Positions 18,827 through 29,900 of a stretch of DNA of 64,000 nucleotides are shown in pieces. The stretch comes from SAR324 cluster bacterium (GTDB lineage: Bacteria > SAR324 > NAC60-12). The first letter of the stretch is position 1. Every line of letters begins with the position of its first letter. The notes beneath the pieces were generated by a model. The model did no database searches, was not told the DNA's origin, and saw only the letters and a list, made by a program, of their open reading frames with translations. The DNA lies in NCBI GenBank assembly GCA_015231885.1, contig JADGAT010000006.1, forward strand, positions 31,309 through 95,308, written 5' to 3'. The translations under genes were made by a program, and so were the position numbers.

Positions 18827-20056
18827 TCATGTCCCCAACTCAGCAACTTTATCCAGCACTTTATCATAATATTCGGCACATTGACGCACATAATCCGATT
18901 TTCCCTTATAGGCTCCTGGAAAAAAACTCCTGCGAAATCCATGAATGATACAGCTTTTCAGAGTTTTTTCCGAAATTGGGAAATGCTGCAACGCCAGGCA
19001 AATCTCATCCGTCACCGTCGTTTTGCTGACTGTACGATTGTCCGTACAGAAGGTGGTGCTAATACGATTTTTTAGCATATCACTAAAATGATGATTCTCA
19101 ATTTTTCCAATAGCAGGATTGGTTTGTAAATTACTAGTCAGGCAGACTTCGATCGTAATCCGTTTTTCTGCAATATACTGGCATAAGTTGAAAACATACT
19201 TTTCTTTATCCTCGATTTTTGGATCTTTGATTTTGGATGGTTCAAACAGATAATAACCATGCCCTATGCGATCTGCATGCAGATCTGTGATTGCTTGAAA
19301 AATCGACTCGGGCCCATAGGCTTCACCAGCATGAACCGTCTTGTGCATGAAAGCATCGTGCACAAATTGATAAGCCGGCCAATGATCTTTTGCCGGGTAT
19401 CCTGCTTCGGCACCAGCAAGATCAAAACCAACAATGGGCATTCCCGTTGCTGAACGCAATTGTACCACGGCCTTGGCCAATTCCATCGAAGCCAGTTTTC
19501 GAATATCCAGCATGTCGGAATGAGACAGTAAATGGATCAATGTTTTATAGTAGTCGGAAAACGGACCGAAGTTGCGCATGGCACAGGCAATCATGCCATA
19601 ATGGAAAGCAGGGGCGCCTCCTTTGACGATCTCGGTCTGTTGATTGTATTCATGCTGGGCACGGGAGAACCCTTTGTTGATCCCCTCAAAGACAGCCTTC
19701 ATGTCCTGATAGCGATTGATCAACAACTGGGGAGCAAAGCGGGCTTCCACATAACGAACACCTTCCTTCTGATTATCCAGGGCAAATTCATAAGCAATCT
19801 GCTCCAGGTATTCCGGTTTTTGCATAACGGCACAAGAATAGGCAAAGGTGTTCAGATACTCTTCCAAACTGGCATACTGATCCTTAAAAAGCGTCTCGTG
19901 CAATCCTTCCACTGTATAGCTGGGTAGATCCAATTTTTCTTTTTTTGCAATCTCAATCAAAGTCTCCAGTCGAATGGACCCATCCAGATGAACATGGAGA
20001 TCGGATTTCGGCAGTTTTTTAATAACATCTATGGATAATAATTGTTCACTCATCAT
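18827..20056 (-). CDS. add: Adenosine deaminase family enzyme
   Basis: The 409-residue product carries the metal and catalytic motifs of the family: HVHLDGS near residue 21 (zinc ligands), HAGE in the centre (catalytic Glu), DRIGHGYYL, and TTFCTDNRTVSKTT near residue 330, where classical enzymes have NTDDP. It would deaminate adenosine to inosine in purine salvage. The replacement of SLNTDDP by FCTDNRT and the long C-terminus suggest the plant/animal-like or variant bacterial subgroup, so substrate preference is less certain. Two adjacent ATG codons can serve as start. Confidence 0.85.
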   Translation of the reverse strand: MMSEQLLSIDVIKKLPKSDLHVHLDGSIRLETLIEIAKKEKLDLPSYTVEGLHETLFKDQYASLEEYLNTFAYSCAVMQKPEYLEQIAYEFALDNQKEGVRYVEARFAPQLLINRYQDMKAVFEGINKGFSRAQHEYNQQTEIVKGGAPAFHYGMIACAMRNFGPFSDYYKTLIHLLSHSDMLDIRKLASMELAKAVVQLRSATGMPIVGFDLAGAEAGYPAKDHWPAYQFVHDAFMHKTVHAGEAYGPESIFQAITDLHADRIGHGYYLFEPSKIKDPKIEDKEKYVFNLCQYIAEKRITIEVCLTSNLQTNPAIGKIENHHFSDMLKNRISTTFCTDNRTVSKTTVTDEICLALQHFPISEKTLKSCIIHGFRRSFFPGAYKGKSDYVRQCAEYYDKVLDKVAELGT

Positions 20057-20158
20057 CGAAACCGTAATAATTTTTCAATCATTGACACGTTGTCACAAAC
20101 AACACGATAATTCCCTGCAATACCATCACAAAGCCACTGGACAGGCTTTCAAATTGTA

Positions 20159-20827
20159 TTACCATTCGAGCCGCTGTCCATTGGCATGCCAGAATCCACC
20201 GGTATTCGCCATGGTCAATTCTTCAATACGCTGATACAACCCTTTAGCCGCTTGCTCTGGTAAAACATCGCCATTGTGTCCGGTCATCCCGGTTTTTACA
20301 AAACCAGGATGCAGGATGGCGACTGCAATATTCTGATGTTTGAGATCCTGGGCCAGTGACACGCCTGCTGCATTCAAAGCCGCTTTGGACATGCGGTACC
20401 CATACCGACTGCCCGAAGTGTTGTCCGCAATCGAACCCATCCGGCTGGTGATCAAGGCCAGTTTGCTGCCAGATCCCAAGTTCCCCAACAAAGCCTCCGT
20501 CACCCGCAAAGGTCCCATGGCATTGATGGCAAACTGTTTTGCAATTCTTTCAAAATTCAGATCATTCAAAGTTTCGTTACTCAGCAAGCCCGCATTGTTG
20601 ACCAGAATGTCAATGGCCACGCCCTGCAGCTCTTTTTGCAGCGTTGCGATGCTGCTGGCCTCTGTGATGTCAATTCCGCTGACCACTTGCACTCCCAGCT
20701 CCTCCAACTCTTTAGAGCTTTGCCGGCACACCCCAATCACCTGGTATCCTGATTCTTGATAAACCTGGCACAACGCCAGCCCAATCCCTCGATTGCAGCC
20801 TGTGATCACTGTTACTTTTTTGTCCAT
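20159..20827 (-). CDS. Short-chain dehydrogenase/reductase
   Basis: The 222-residue product is a classical SDR: cofactor motif TGCNRGIG (residues 9-16), NNAG (about 84-87), active-site Ser in LITSRMGS and YGYRMSK (Tyr and Lys). The SRYGYRMSKAALN stretch and the HPGFVKTGMTG segment resemble the CsgA/sniffer-like subgroup, whose substrates are varied. A basic residue after the Gly motif (CRQS) suggests NADP. It follows a 100-base gap after adenosine deaminase on the same strand. Confidence 0.88.
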   Translation of the reverse strand: MDKKVTVITGCNRGIGLALCQVYQESGYQVIGVCRQSSKELEELGVQVVSGIDITEASSIATLQKELQGVAIDILVNNAGLLSNETLNDLNFERIAKQFAINAMGPLRVTEALLGNLGSGSKLALITSRMGSIADNTSGSRYGYRMSKAALNAAGVSLAQDLKHQNIAVAILHPGFVKTGMTGHNGDVLPEQAAKGLYQRIEELTMANTGGFWHANGQRLEW

Positions 20828-20872
20828 TTGTTTCTCCTATAATAAATATAATTCTTGTTTCGTAGACCATCA

Positions 20873-20903
20873 CTTAATATAGCGATGAATCGTCGAAGAA
20901 AGC
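20873..20903 (-). pseudogene. Short duplicated piece of RAYT coding sequence
   Basis: The 31 bases at 20873-20903 match 21000-21030, inside the 3' part of the RAYT gene (coding STIHRYIEE), at 27 positions. They lie outside the gene and just before the left REP hairpin, and are best read as the leftover of an older RAYT copy. Confidence 0.5.
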
Positions 20904-20925
20904 AGTAGGATGGGCTTGCCCATCA
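20904..20925 (+). repeat. REP hairpin, left copy
   Basis: GTAG (20905-20908) directly precedes the perfect palindrome GATGGGCTTGCCCATC (20909-20924). The GTRG tetranucleotide plus hairpin is the known recognition structure of RAYT transposases. The same 22 bases occur inverted at 21556-21577, on the other side of the RAYT gene. Confidence 0.85.
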
Positions 20926-20930
20926 TCTCT

Positions 20931-21479
20931 TCATTCATAATCCATATCCTCATGCAAAGAGTACAGCCCCTCACCCCAATTTCCCGGATACATTCCTTCC
21001 TCAATATAGCGATGAATTGTCGAATAAGGCCAATCTCTTGCGTTAGTCACCAGCCCATGTTTCATAGGATTGAAATGAATATAATCAACATGCCGATTGA
21101 AATCTGCTTCATCCCGAATCAGGTGTTCCCAAAAACGACGTTGCCAGATACCAAACTCGTTCTTTTTGAGCTGGGACAAAGACAAGCTATCTTTGTCATA
21201 AAATAATTCTTTGGCATTCTTGGAAAAATACCCTTTGATCAAGGACCATCGGGTTGAGAAGTCATTATCCCCCTCAGGCAAGGTCCAAACGCAATGCAGA
21301 TGTTCGGGCAACAAAACCCATGCGTCAATTTGGAAGGGACGAGTTCGTTGGATTTCTTGAATGGCTTCCCTCAAGAGGAGACGGCTTTGTTCTTGTGTCA
21401 GAATGTTTCTTCGATGGTGGGTCACCACCGTAAAAAAATACGTACCTCCTTCCTGACGCCATCTTCGGTAATTAGTCAT
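20931..21479 (-). CDS. REP-associated tyrosine transposase (RAYT)
   Basis: From the ATG at 21479 the product is 182 residues. It has the family start TNYRRWRQEGGTYFFT, the HUH-type metal motif region LLPEHLHCVWTLPEGD (near residue 60) and the catalytic Tyr region HVDYIHFNPMKHGLV (near residue 133). These single-strand nucleases bind and mobilise REP hairpins. An ATG nine bases further upstream (21488) is also open. The gene is bracketed by inverted REP copies and by half-REP tandem repeats at its 5' side, so this is a full REP/RAYT unit. Confidence 0.92.
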   Translation of the reverse strand: MTNYRRWRQEGGTYFFTVVTHHRRNILTQEQSRLLLREAIQEIQRTRPFQIDAWVLLPEHLHCVWTLPEGDNDFSTRWSLIKGYFSKNAKELFYDKDSLSLSQLKKNEFGIWQRRFWEHLIRDEADFNRHVDYIHFNPMKHGLVTNARDWPYSTIHRYIEEGMYPGNWGEGLYSLHEDMDYE

Positions 21480-21488
21480 GAAATTCAA

Positions 21489-21567
21489 TCATTGATGGGC
21501 AAGCTGCACTCTTTGATGGGCAAGCTGCACTCTTTGATGGGCAAGCTGCACTCTTTGATGGGCAAGC
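21489..21567 (+). repeat. 21-bp tandem half-REP repeat, 3.8 copies
   Basis: Units of the form TCTTTGATGGGCAAGCTGCAC start at 21489 (first copy begins TCAT), 21510, 21531 and 21552. The last copy changes into the full right REP palindrome after GATGGGCAAGC. Each unit therefore contains one arm of the REP hairpin. It lies just upstream of the RAYT start codon. Confidence 0.9.
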
Positions 21568-21577
21568 CCATCCTACT
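21556..21577 (-). repeat. REP hairpin, right copy (inverted)
   Basis: Read on the minus strand this is identical to 20904-20925: GTAG then GATGGGCTTGCCCATC. It ends one base before the stop codon (21578-21580) of the S74-domain gene, so the RAYT unit is inserted exactly behind that gene. Confidence 0.85.
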
Positions 21578-23167
21578 TCACTGCACCAACGCCGTAGTCT
21601 GCGGATGAGCCGACTCTGTTTGCTGGGTTGAGGCCTTGATCGCCTTCATTTCATTGCTCATACTCGCCATTTGCTGCGCCATTTGTTCCACCATCGCTTT
21701 CAAATCGATGATTTCTTGAGTATGTTTGGCCTGCATGGCTGATAGTTCTTGCTGATGTATCTCTTTCATCGTGTCATTTTCAGCATTGAGTTCCTTGATG
21801 GCATTGACCATAGCAATATTAATCGAATGAATATTGAAATCAAGGTACCCGTCTTCCCCCTCACTCACAGCTTCAGGAAATACCTTTTGTACTTCTTGAG
21901 CCACAAAGCCTGTTAACTCATAATCGTTGGGCAGTCCCCTTGGGTTGTTCTTTTTGTAATTAAAGGTAATAGGTTGCAGTTTTATAATTTCCTTCAATCC
22001 TCGTTTGTATTGGCCTGTGACATCCTTCAAACGTCTATCGGAAGCATTGGTCCAGGCTGTGCCTGTTGACAATCCTGCTGTACCAACAACATGAATCTTA
22101 TAACTCGGACTCGTCGTACCAATACCAATGTTGCCAGCAGCATCTATAGTCATTGCCTCTACGGGTGTTCCTGATGTTTTCGTCCTAAAATGAATTTCAC
22201 TTGATGCACCATTCGCATGGCTATCAATATACATCGTTCCGTGTGAGTTATCCATCCAGATTGAACCTGTTATACCAGAATCACTTCTATTTAACACTAT
22301 GCCGGCATCTCTGTCGACATGGGATGACCCTGCGACTTCTAATAGTACCGACCCACTGCCTGTATCCCACCCTATTGGAGTTGTTGAACCGGGACTCCCC
22401 GTGCCGATGCCCACGTCGCCACTCGAATCAATCCTCATTCTCTCATTTGAAGCTGTATAGAAATACATCCCATCGTTGTCATGATTGTACTTGATTTCAC
22501 CGTCCATTGTTGAACTTTCAGCAGATGCGAAGCCTAGCCTAGCAAAGCTATTGGTTTTTGAATTTTTAAGTATTAATTCAACAGAAGGATTCGCTGATGA
22601 TGAATCGGGATTATCAATCACCAACCCCAATGCTTCTGTTCCCACAAAAAATGTTGATGGACTCGACGTGCCGATACCGACTTTACCGCCGCCCGTAATT
22701 CTCATTCGTTCAGTATTACCATTCGTCTCGAAAATGATTGCTTTATTATTAAACTGATTAATAAATAAGTCATCACTTGAACCTGTTCTATTGAAACCGA
22801 ACCATCCTAATATATCTGTATTGTTTCTATCGTAAAATTCAATTTTCCCTGTTGCATCCCCCTCCGATGTAGAATTATTATCTGAAATACGGATGACAGG
22901 TGTATTGCCTTCTACATGTAATAATGTTTGAGGACTCGTCGTGCCGATGCCAACATTGTCAGAGGCATCAATTGCGATCGCGCTGATGATGGTATTGGCC
23001 AGGGAAAAGATGCTGCTGAAGTTCGTATTGACTTCCGACGAGCTGATCACCGTCCCCGAGGTGAAGGTATGCGGCACCGAAATACTGGCTGGTGTCTGAG
23101 CAAAGACCATGCTTTGTGTCAACACCAGCAAAGGAATTAGCCATGGTAATAATTGAATTCGTTTCAT
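21578..23167 (-). CDS. Secreted fibre-like protein with S74 chaperone domain
   Basis: The 529-residue product starts with a Sec signal peptide (cleavage near VFAQT, residue 24) and continues with repeats around the phrase NVGIGTTSP / KVGIGTSSP, spaced as in beta-structured tail-fibre-like proteins. Near residue 375, WTNASDRRLKDVTGQY begins the intramolecular chaperone domain (peptidase S74), with the Ser-Lys pair that cuts itself off after trimer assembly. The C-terminus is a coiled coil (MKEIHQQELSAMQAKHTQEI). Such proteins occur in phage tails and as bacterial surface proteins; no other phage gene is nearby, so a surface protein is likely. Confidence 0.85.
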   Translation of the reverse strand: MKRIQLLPWLIPLLVLTQSMVFAQTPASISVPHTFTSGTVISSSEVNTNFSSIFSLANTIISAIAIDASDNVGIGTTSPQTLLHVEGNTPVIRISDNNSTSEGDATGKIEFYDRNNTDILGWFGFNRTGSSDDLFINQFNNKAIIFETNGNTERMRITGGGKVGIGTSSPSTFFVGTEALGLVIDNPDSSSANPSVELILKNSKTNSFARLGFASAESSTMDGEIKYNHDNDGMYFYTASNERMRIDSSGDVGIGTGSPGSTTPIGWDTGSGSVLLEVAGSSHVDRDAGIVLNRSDSGITGSIWMDNSHGTMYIDSHANGASSEIHFRTKTSGTPVEAMTIDAAGNIGIGTTSPSYKIHVVGTAGLSTGTAWTNASDRRLKDVTGQYKRGLKEIIKLQPITFNYKKNNPRGLPNDYELTGFVAQEVQKVFPEAVSEGEDGYLDFNIHSINIAMVNAIKELNAENDTMKEIHQQELSAMQAKHTQEIIDLKAMVEQMAQQMASMSNEMKAIKASTQQTESAHPQTTALVQ

Positions 23168-23261
23168 GATTACCTCAGATAGTTTGAGTTGATGATAGAA
23201 CTTGCTATATTATTTTGTTCTCTTTGTTGACAAACAGCACACATTGTGCAATGAATGAGCT

Positions 23262-23552
23262 ATGATACAATTTCGATGGAATAGTGAAAAAAATCTACAA
23301 CTACAACAAACTCGTAATATCTCTTTTGAAAAAATAGTATTTGCGATCGAAAATGGAGGACTAATTGATATTGTTCCTCACCCGAATAAAGACAAATACC
23401 CGAATCAACTAGTCTATGTTGTCAATATTGAGCAATATATTCATTTAGTACCATTCGTCAAAGAGAATCCGGATATACGATTTTTAAAAACCATTATCCC
23501 CAGTCGTAAAGCAACCAAAAAATATATACCAAACAGAGTCCATGAAATATAA
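23262..23552 (+). CDS. BrnT-like toxin
   Basis: The 96-residue product has FRWNSEKNLQLQQTRNISFEKIVFAIENG, then YVVNIEQYIHLVPFVKE. This fits the small RelE-fold toxins related to BrnT (WDxxKNxxNxxKHGVSF... in the classical members). RNase activity is inferred from the family. It overlaps the following gene by 11 bases, in the toxin-first order typical of BrnT/BrnA pairs. Confidence 0.65.
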   Translation: MIQFRWNSEKNLQLQQTRNISFEKIVFAIENGGLIDIVPHPNKDKYPNQLVYVVNIEQYIHLVPFVKENPDIRFLKTIIPSRKATKKYIPNRVHEI

Positions 23553-23817
23553 ACTAGATCCAGAAGAGCAAGAAATTCTTGATGCTTTTGAACGCGGTGA
23601 CTTGAAATCAATTCCTAATGTACAGCAAGAAATAGAGCTTACCAAAGAAGCCGCACGTAATACATTCAACAAAACCAAGAGAATAAACCTTCGCCTGACA
23701 GAACAAGATTTTGACCTCGCTCACATCAAAGCTTTAGAAGAAGGCCTCCCTTATCAAACCTTACTTTCCAGTGTGATTCACAAGTATTTATCGGGTCGAC
23801 TTACCGAAAAACCTTAG
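23542..23817 (+). CDS. Antitoxin partner of the BrnT-like toxin
   Basis: The 91-residue product has an acidic helical N-terminus (LDPEEQEILDAFERGD) and a C-terminal DNA-binding-like part (RINLRLTEQDFDLAHIKALEEGLPYQTLLSSVIHKYL) of the ribbon-helix-helix/BrnA kind. It begins inside the toxin gene. Pairing by overlap and domain type supports a type II toxin-antitoxin module. Confidence 0.7.
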   Translation: MKYKLDPEEQEILDAFERGDLKSIPNVQQEIELTKEAARNTFNKTKRINLRLTEQDFDLAHIKALEEGLPYQTLLSSVIHKYLSGRLTEKP

Positions 23818-23908
23818 CCGATAACAATTGAATCTCCCCAAAGACTAGAAACTCATTGTTCAGAGCCCTTGTGCTATATCCTCCTAACCCTTCTCATTCT
23901 TAATTCTT

Positions 23909-26900
23909 TTAATCTCCCCAAACATTCGTATCCCACAAAGCCCCATCCCAAAGATCACTATCAAGTGAATAGAGAGTATCAATCTCTGCTTGAGTCAGAG
24001 CACGGCTGTAAATGACATATTCATCCAATTTGCCGTTGAAGTAGGCAGAAGGCTGGTTATGGGCATAGCGACCAATAGTCACCGGATAATTAACATCCTG
24101 CAGAGTCATGTAGCTGGAAATGTCTTTGGTACTGACAGCCGCTCCATCCACATACATGGTCAGAGTACTCCCATTGCGCACCAGCACAAAATGGCGCCAG
24201 CTGCCATTGTGAATAGTGGGAGAAATCAAACCATTTCCATCTTGCTGTCCTCCCGTTGTCGACTCAAAATTAGCTGTGATGCTTCCCACCGGATTAGCAC
24301 CATTTGTAAATTCTAGGACAATATCGCCACTGGCCAGTGTACCTCCTCCAGCACGGGAATAGAGAAAGGCCCTGGTGGTCTGAGTGGTGTTGATCCAGAA
24401 ACCAATGGTGTAGTCATTGGCGCCATAGTCCCAATCATTGCTATCGGGCAAGGTAATGTAGCCCGAACTTCCATCAAAACTATAGGCATGATCGGCATTG
24501 CCAAAGCGGTCTGTGGTTGAAGTCACCGTACCATTGAGGGTACCATGATGACTATTACCACTATGGTCATTGGCGTTGTTGTCAAAATTATAGTAAGCCA
24601 CCATATTCGAACTCAAATCAACCGTATCAAAGCTAAAACTGGTAGTAGCCAGGGCATTGCCGATGGAATCCTGAATCCCGGAAGCCAGAGTGGCAACATA
24701 AGTCGTACTGGCAGTCAGACTGGTGGCTGGGGTGAAGGTTACCGTCTGGTTGCCGCTGTTGTAGCTAACGGTTCCACTGACCGAACTTCCACTAGAGGTG
24801 GCCAGGGTGAACGTACTCGTCGTGATAGTACCGGCATTCATTACAGAGTCAAAAGTGACATCCACGGTGGTAGCAATGGAAACTCCTGCTGTCTGGTCAG
24901 CCGGTGCGGTGCTGGTAACATAGGGCTGTACGGCTGCATTCAGACTGGTGACCAGAGTGGCTACTCCACTGATTGGATTGCCATCTGCATCAAAAACGGC
25001 ATTGGCAGCTGGAGTAATGTAAATGAGTTCCAGACCCGAAGCAACTCCTGTGACTGCCAAATTGAATTTGATCACGGGCTCTCCACCAACCAAGGTACTA
25101 TCATTGCTGTTAGCAATACTGGCAATAGAAACATCCAGGGAATTCCCACCATTCTGATCAAATGTTAGATTGAAGTCACTGGCCGTTAAGGCACCACCTG
25201 AACTGCTGAACACACCTTCATTGAAATTGATGATGAAGGTCATGTTGTCACTGGAAATCGTAGTCGCCATGGTGAATGGAGAAGATTCTTCGATCAAAGC
25301 CTCTATTTCGATTTCTGTCAGGGCGCGATTGTAGATACGGAAATCATCCGCACTTCCATTCCAGCTATCGGTTGCCTGAAAACCGCCTCCTACAGAATCC
25401 TGTTCCTGTCCAAAAATAACCCCACCGGCATCCACATCAACAGCCGCTGAGGCAATAGAGTTGCTTCCAATCAGATCCCCATCCACATACATATTAGTAG
25501 TTGTTCCAATCCTGCTGACGGCTACATGGTGCCAACCCATATCTTCGATTGTTCCATTGCCCAGCATCCAGGCAGATGTGCTGTCGAGCATCATGTTCCA
25601 CATGTTAGAAGACCCTTGGTAATACCAAATGAAGGCGTTGTCTTCTGCTGCACGTGCTCCGGAAAACAAAGTGTTGCTGCCGGAATTGACCGAATCCAGT
25701 TTGATCCAGCTTGCCAGAGTATAATCAGCCAGACCATCAATCGTATTCTGCGGAATCAAAATGGATTGAGAGGCACCAGTGATGTTATAGGAGCTATTGG
25801 TATTCCCAAACCGATCTAGTGACGAGACTGCACTGCTAACGGTTCCATCGTATCCATTCCCACTGGCATCGCTGGCATCACCATTCATTGGATAATACGC
25901 TACCAATCCATTGTCTAAACTGGAGGCGAACTGCTGGATTTGTTCTGCAGAAAGGGCTGTGTTGTAGATACGTACATCGTCGATTAGGCCATCAAAATTA
26001 AAATCTGCCCCTGCAACCGGTCGACCTCCAATTTCAATTCCTTCTGTCCACGTGCCACTATCCGGCATATTACTGATTTGACTTTCCAGAATTCCATTGA
26101 CATAAACCTTAGCAACATTGGCATCACCTCCTTGATAATCGAGAGTTGCAGTAATATGAGTCCAGGTATTCAATGGAATCACGCTGGTACTAATAACAGA
26201 GGTGCTGTCTCCGAAATTAACCTGCCCTGTACTGCCTGCACCTGATCCGATAATAGAGAGAAGATAACCATTCGTGTTATCCCGACTGCTGAGAATGATC
26301 GAATTCGAACCAGTAGTGTAAGTATCCAGCTTGACCCAGGCCATCCACGTCAAACTCTGATTGCCCAGGTTTAAGGAAGTGCTTTGGGGAAGATCAAATT
26401 CGTCATCGATCCCATCAAAGTCGTAACCATTGTGTAATTTTCCTGCCCAGTTGGTGCTTGCCAACGTAGGAGCGGTACTGCTGGAAGCAATAGTTCCATG
26501 ATTGCCATTACCGCTCACATCCTGGAAATTGCCATCAAAAGGATAAAACGCAACCAGGCTGGCTGTATCCACATCGGCATAAACATTGACATAGTCGGTG
26601 GCCTTGAGGCTACCATCAGCGATGCTCAAGCGAACTTCGTATTTGCCAAGCTCATCAGGTGCGAGGGTGATTGAAGAAGTGCTGGTTGCACTGATCTGGG
26701 CAGAACTGCCAGGAGGCTGATCGACCAGTTCCCAATTATAATTCAGCGATGAGTTGCCATTGGCACTCTGACTGTTATTGTAGACTGTAATGGTGTTTTC
26801 AATATCAACGACCAGATCATTATCAGCCACTGCAACTGGCGCACGGAACAGATTAAGAATTTCTACATCCGTCAAAGCACGATTGTAAATGCGGACATCA

Positions 26901-29900
26901 TCGATAGCGCCATTGAATAGTTCAGTATTGACGGAATAGCCTCCAATCTGAAGCGGATTGGTGCTCGTATTAATAGTTGTGCTGGCAACTGTGGAACCAA
27001 TCAATACCCCATCATTATATACCTTGAGAGTGGTGCCATCATAACTGCCTGCAACAAAATGCCAACTCCCATCGGTGAAGGAACCTGAGGAGATTGAGGC
27101 ATCGGCTTCATAACTGGCGTTGTCATTCAGTCCAAAAGTCAAATAAGAACCATTGTTCTGAAAAGCAAGTAAATACTGGGTTTCTTTTCTCACAATCGTA
27201 TAGTACGTGTTGGTGGTGAGATCTGCTGGCTTGACCCAGGCTGTCACGGTAATTTGGCCGGTCGGATTGAGGATACTGCTGCTGGTTCTGTTGATAATGT
27301 CATCCACCCCGTCAAAACTATAGGCACCACCGGTCATACCAAAACGATCCGTCGTCAAAGCAGCTCCCACCGGAACGCCATGATGGTTCAAACCACTAGC
27401 ATCATCAGCATTGCCATTGAATGGATAATAAGCGACCAGACTGCCTTCGATGCCCTGGGAGTAGGACCAGACATCATTCTTATAGGTGGTGTCGAATTCT
27501 ATGCCTCCCATCACCCAGATTCGATTCTGAAAAACAGTAGACACATGGAGTTGACGTGCAGACCAGGGAGCACCGGCTGTGGCTTCCGTCCAATGAATTC
27601 CATCGTCTGAGTACCAGACGTCATTATTGTTACTGCTTCCTTTTCCTCCCATCACCCAGATTTTACCATCATACACCACACTGGTGTGACGTGCACGTGC
27701 GGACCAATCAGCCCCAGCTGTAGCTTGAGTCCAGTTGATCCCATCTTCCGAGTACCAGACATCGTTCTGAAAAGTGCTGCCATTGTGGCCTCCCATCACC
27801 CAGATTTTACCATCAAATACCACACTGGCTTGCCCATAGCGAGGGCCCCAATTAACATTCATCGTCGCTTGTGTCCAATCAATCCCATTGCTGGAATACC
27901 ACACATCACTCAACGCACTGCTACCATTTGGAACGCCTCCCATGGTCCAAATTTTTCCGTTAAAGACGACACTGGTAAAAATTCCCCGTGACGTCCAGGC
28001 CGCATTAGAGGTGGCCAACGTCCAGTTTGTTCCATCACGGGAATACCACACATCATTCAGATCGGTTCCATTGAATCCTCCCAAAACCCATTGTTTGTTG
28101 TCAAAGATGATGCTGGCATGTCGGCTCCGTGCATCCCATCCTGCTGAGGCGGTGGACTGTGTCCAGTTCATTCCATTACTGGAATAATAGACATCATTCA
28201 AATAGCCACTGCCAAATCCTCCTACGATCCACAGTTTGTTATCAAACACCAAACTGGCGTGATCTACCCGACTAGACCAACTGGCTGGAGAGGAGGCCAG
28301 CTGCCAGTCATTGACCACCACATTGACGGTGTTGGTCGTCCCAAACGTGCCGTCACTGACTGCCAGGACAAAGGAATAATCTCCACTGACCGATGGGGTA
28401 AAATTTGCTGTTGCTGTATTGGGGTTATTGAGAGTAATGGAACTGCCGGAGGGCTCTCCAGCAATGGCCCATTGATGGCTGAAGACTAATCCACCATCTG
28501 AATCTCTGCTATCCGAACCATCTAGAGTGATTGTTTCTCCTGCACTGACAAAACGATCCTGACCAGGGTCGGCAGCAGGCATGGAGCTGAGAATGTGTAT
28601 TTCATTGGATTTCAAGGCACGAGTATAAATGCGCACTTCATCGATTTTGCCGGCAAAGAAATTTGTAGAAGGAGTTCCATTGGTCAGCTTTGCTCCAATC
28701 GCAGAAAGAGAAGGATCTGCACCACCATAAGTTTCGGTATGGGTATGAGAACCCACCGAAGATCCGTTATGGTAAAAAGTAACCTGATCACTGCTTTTGA
28801 CCAGGGCTACATGTTCCCATTGCCCAGATACAAAATTAGCATCAGCAAAAATATCACCACCTGCTGGATTACTTTGATCAAATGCCAGACCATCATTTCT
28901 TACGTAAAAATAATTTCGGAAATCACCGTTGGAAGCATATTCACCAAAGATTGGCTTGTCTCCGACAATATCATCCAAATAAATCCAGGCGGCAATGGTG
29001 AGAGGATCCTGATCTATACTTAAAATAGTAGAAGCAATCAGGGCATCCCCGGTTCCATTAAACTGGTAGGCGTTATTGGGCATGCTGACAACATCTGCAG
29101 TCAGAGAAGGTTTCTTCACAAAAGTATGCTTGTTGTTACCGCTATTATCATTAGCATTGCCGTTGAAGGAGTAATACGCCATCAGATTGGAGGTCAAATC
29201 AAAACTCAGATCATTCAGCGTAATGGGGTCTGTCGTCAAGGCAGTACTGGCTGGATTGCCGGCAATATCAAAAATGGAATTGCCATCAGCCGGAGTGATG
29301 GCAATGGTTTCCACTCCACTGGCAGAACCGGCGATGGTGAAATGGAAACGAACATCGGTTTCTCCTCCAACCAGAGGATCATCATTTGTTTGGGTAAGAG
29401 AACCAATCGTAACATTGCTTGCATTCCCACTATTCTGGCTAAAGGCCAGGCTGAAATCGCTGCTGCCCAAGGCTCCTGTTCCATTGCTGCTGGCAAAAGA
29501 ACGCTTGCTTAGTTTTAAATCAAGGTAACGGTTGTCTGTCGATAACGTTGCGAGAACAAAAGCATGCTCATTGAATACAGTCCCCGATCCCGTCACCGTA
29601 ATATTGGAGGTTGAAGCAATCGAAGGATCGAAGGAGAGATCATCATCACCAGCAAGAACAATCTGGCCATTGATGGTGGCACCTCCGTAAAAAATCGCAC
29701 CACTGGAAACATCCGGGTCATCAATGGTCAAGGTCACTCCTTTATCAACAATCAACCCTCCGCCAAAAGTCAGGTACGATCCTGGACCAAAAGTGGCCGT
29801 TGATGCCACCTTAAGGATTGCATCATCTGCCAGGATGGGAGCATCTCCGTTCAAATTCAAAGAATTTTTAAGGCGAATGTCCTCGACTCCGACGTTTCCT

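Noticed and set aside
21489..21577. Possible CRISPR array
   Set aside because: The 21-bp units are directly adjacent with no spacers and are part of a REP/RAYT structure; no cas gene is near.
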